A DNA stretch of 5,829 nt. It comes from Desulfovibrionales bacterium GWA2_65_9. Lineage in GTDB: Bacteria; Desulfobacterota; Desulfovibrionia; Desulfovibrionales; Desulfovibrionaceae. The notes under the pieces were generated by a model, which had not been told where the DNA came from, did not search any database, and saw nothing but the letters and a program-made list of their open reading frames with translations. A program made the position numbers and the translations under genes. The DNA is taken from positions 4,852 to 10,680 of the forward strand of contig MGTN01000148.1 in assembly GCA_001799475.1 (NCBI GenBank). Reading direction: 5' to 3'. Below, piece by piece: positions 4,990 through 5,829 of this stretch (the first letter of the stretch is position 1; every line of letters starts with the position of its first letter).

Positions 4990-5829
4990 ATGGACGAGAA
5001 AGCGCAGCGCTTGCAGGATCTTCCGCGCAAGGCGGCCCGGTTCTGCCTCGGCCTCGGCAGGTTCGCCGCGCGCGAGCTTGGCTGCGACTTCCCGGCCCTG
5101 CGCTGCCTCGTGGCCTGCTCCGGCGGCGCGGATTCCACCGCCCTCTTGCACATCGCGCACCTGCTTTGCCAGGCCAAAGGCGGCTCGGTCATCGCCGCGC
5201 ACCTGGACCACTCCCTGCGACCGGAATCACCAACCGACGCCCATTTCGTGGCCCAACTCTGCCAAGCCCTTGGCATTGCGCTGCACACAGAGCGGCAGGA
5301 CATCGCCGCCCAGGCCCAGGCCTCAGGCGTGGGCCTGGAAGAGACTGGCCGCGTTGCCCGCTATGCGTTCCTGGAGCGCATCCGGCACGAGACCGGCGCC
5401 GAGATCATCCTCGTGGCCCACCAGTTGAACGATCTGGCCGAGGACCAGCTCATGCGGCTCATGCGCGGCACAGGTTGGCCCGCCCTGGGCGGCATGGAAG
5501 GCTCAGATCCGGGCCGGAGCCTGCTCCGTCCGCTTTTGCTGAGTCCTCGCGCAGACTTGGAAGATTTCTTGAGAATCTCTCATCAGCCCTGGCGTGACGA
5601 CATCAGCAATTTCGATCGTGCAACAACGCGCAACCGGGTGCGGCATGATCTGCTGCCGGAATTTTTGCGAAACAATCCAGGCTACCTGGACAGTGTGGCC
5701 AGGCTCTGGCGGCAGGCACGTATGGACGGAGCCTATTGGGACGAGGCACTGGACCAGGTTTTGCCCAAGGTCGTGCTGGACGGGGCAAAGCGCCAGATTC
5801 CTGCCGACGTGTTGAAGGCTTGCCCTGCC
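4990..5829 (+). CDS. tilS: tRNA(Ile)-lysidine synthetase TilS (3' end outside window)
   Basis: An open frame of 280 codons runs from ATG 4990 past the right edge without a stop. TilS uses ATP and lysine to convert C34 of the CAU-anticodon tRNA(Ile) to lysidine, so that it reads AUA codons as isoleucine. The PP-loop SGGADS (44-49) binds ATP. HLDHSLRPES (71-80) and ARYAFLERI are further family motifs, and WRDDISNFDRATTRNRVRHD (about 202-221) is the TilS signature that separates it from TtcA. No CxxC pairs of the TtcA type are seen. The usual HHADDQAET-like segment reads HQLNDLAED (144-152), a notable deviation. The start is 2 bases after the preceding stop without a clear Shine-Dalgarno, which fits translational coupling. 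Complete TilS proteins are usually about 320-450 residues, so part of the C-terminal domain lies beyond the window. Confidence 0.93.
   Translation, partial: MDEKAQRLQDLPRKAARFCLGLGRFAARELGCDFPALRCLVACSGGADSTALLHIAHLLCQAKGGSVIAAHLDHSLRPESPTDAHFVAQLCQALGIALHTERQDIAAQAQASGVGLEETGRVARYAFLERIRHETGAEIILVAHQLNDLAEDQLMRLMRGTGWPALGGMEGSDPGRSLLRPLLLSPRADLEDFLRISHQPWRDDISNFDRATTRNRVRHDLLPEFLRNNPGYLDSVARLWRQARMDGAYWDEALDQVLPKVVLDGAKRQIPADVLKACPA

Noticed and set aside
4521..5597. 358-codon plus-strand open frame over the end of hemA, the unknown gene and tilS
   Set aside because: Arg/Ser/Pro/Ala-rich shadow of three better supported genes, with no recognisable motif.
1..5829. CRISPR array, transposon, tRNA or rRNA genes
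   Set aside because: No regularly spaced repeats, terminal inverted repeats with transposase, or cloverleaf-like segments were seen by eye on either strand.

Overview
This GC-rich window most resembles a chromosome segment of a Desulfovibrio-type sulfate reducer (Desulfovibrionales). That assignment is inferred from protein character and gene order: a stand-alone precorrin-2 dehydrogenase, a HemX/CcsA-like membrane protein, glutamyl-tRNA reductase, a small conserved-looking protein and TilS, next to family-9 glycosyltransferases. It was not tested by any database search.

Left part (1-1551, minus strand): two glycosyltransferase-like genes read leftwards. The first is a complete GT9 (heptosyltransferase-like) protein with an unusually long C-terminal part (1551-202). 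About 108 bp further on, the second begins with a GTG codon at 93 and runs off the left edge. The junction is AT-rich (32 G+C in 100 bases over 141-240 by hand count) and carries an 18-bp perfect palindrome right after the GT9 stop.

Middle (1552-1669): a 118-bp divergent intergenic region. The best promoter-like match faces left and overlaps the ribosome-binding site of the first rightward gene.

Right part (1670-5829, plus strand): five tightly packed genes, probably one operon: precorrin-2 dehydrogenase/siroheme synthase-like, HemX/CcsA-like membrane protein (14-bp overlap), hemA (8-bp gap), an unknown 112-residue protein (12-bp gap) and tilS (2-bp gap), which is cut by the right edge. HemA makes the first committed tetrapyrrole precursor from glutamyl-tRNA. 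The dehydrogenase makes sirohydrochlorin, which in Desulfovibrio feeds siroheme and, by the alternative siroheme-dependent route, heme. The HemX-like protein is expected to affect HemA level or to act in cytochrome c assembly. TilS is a tRNA-modifying enzyme, so the cluster joins tetrapyrrole supply with tRNA metabolism.

No mobile element, CRISPR array or RNA gene was seen. The less ordinary points are the cysteine-containing acidic tail of HemA, the unknown protein between hemA and tilS, the non-consensus active-site segment of TilS, the palindrome, and the extended GT9 C-terminus.
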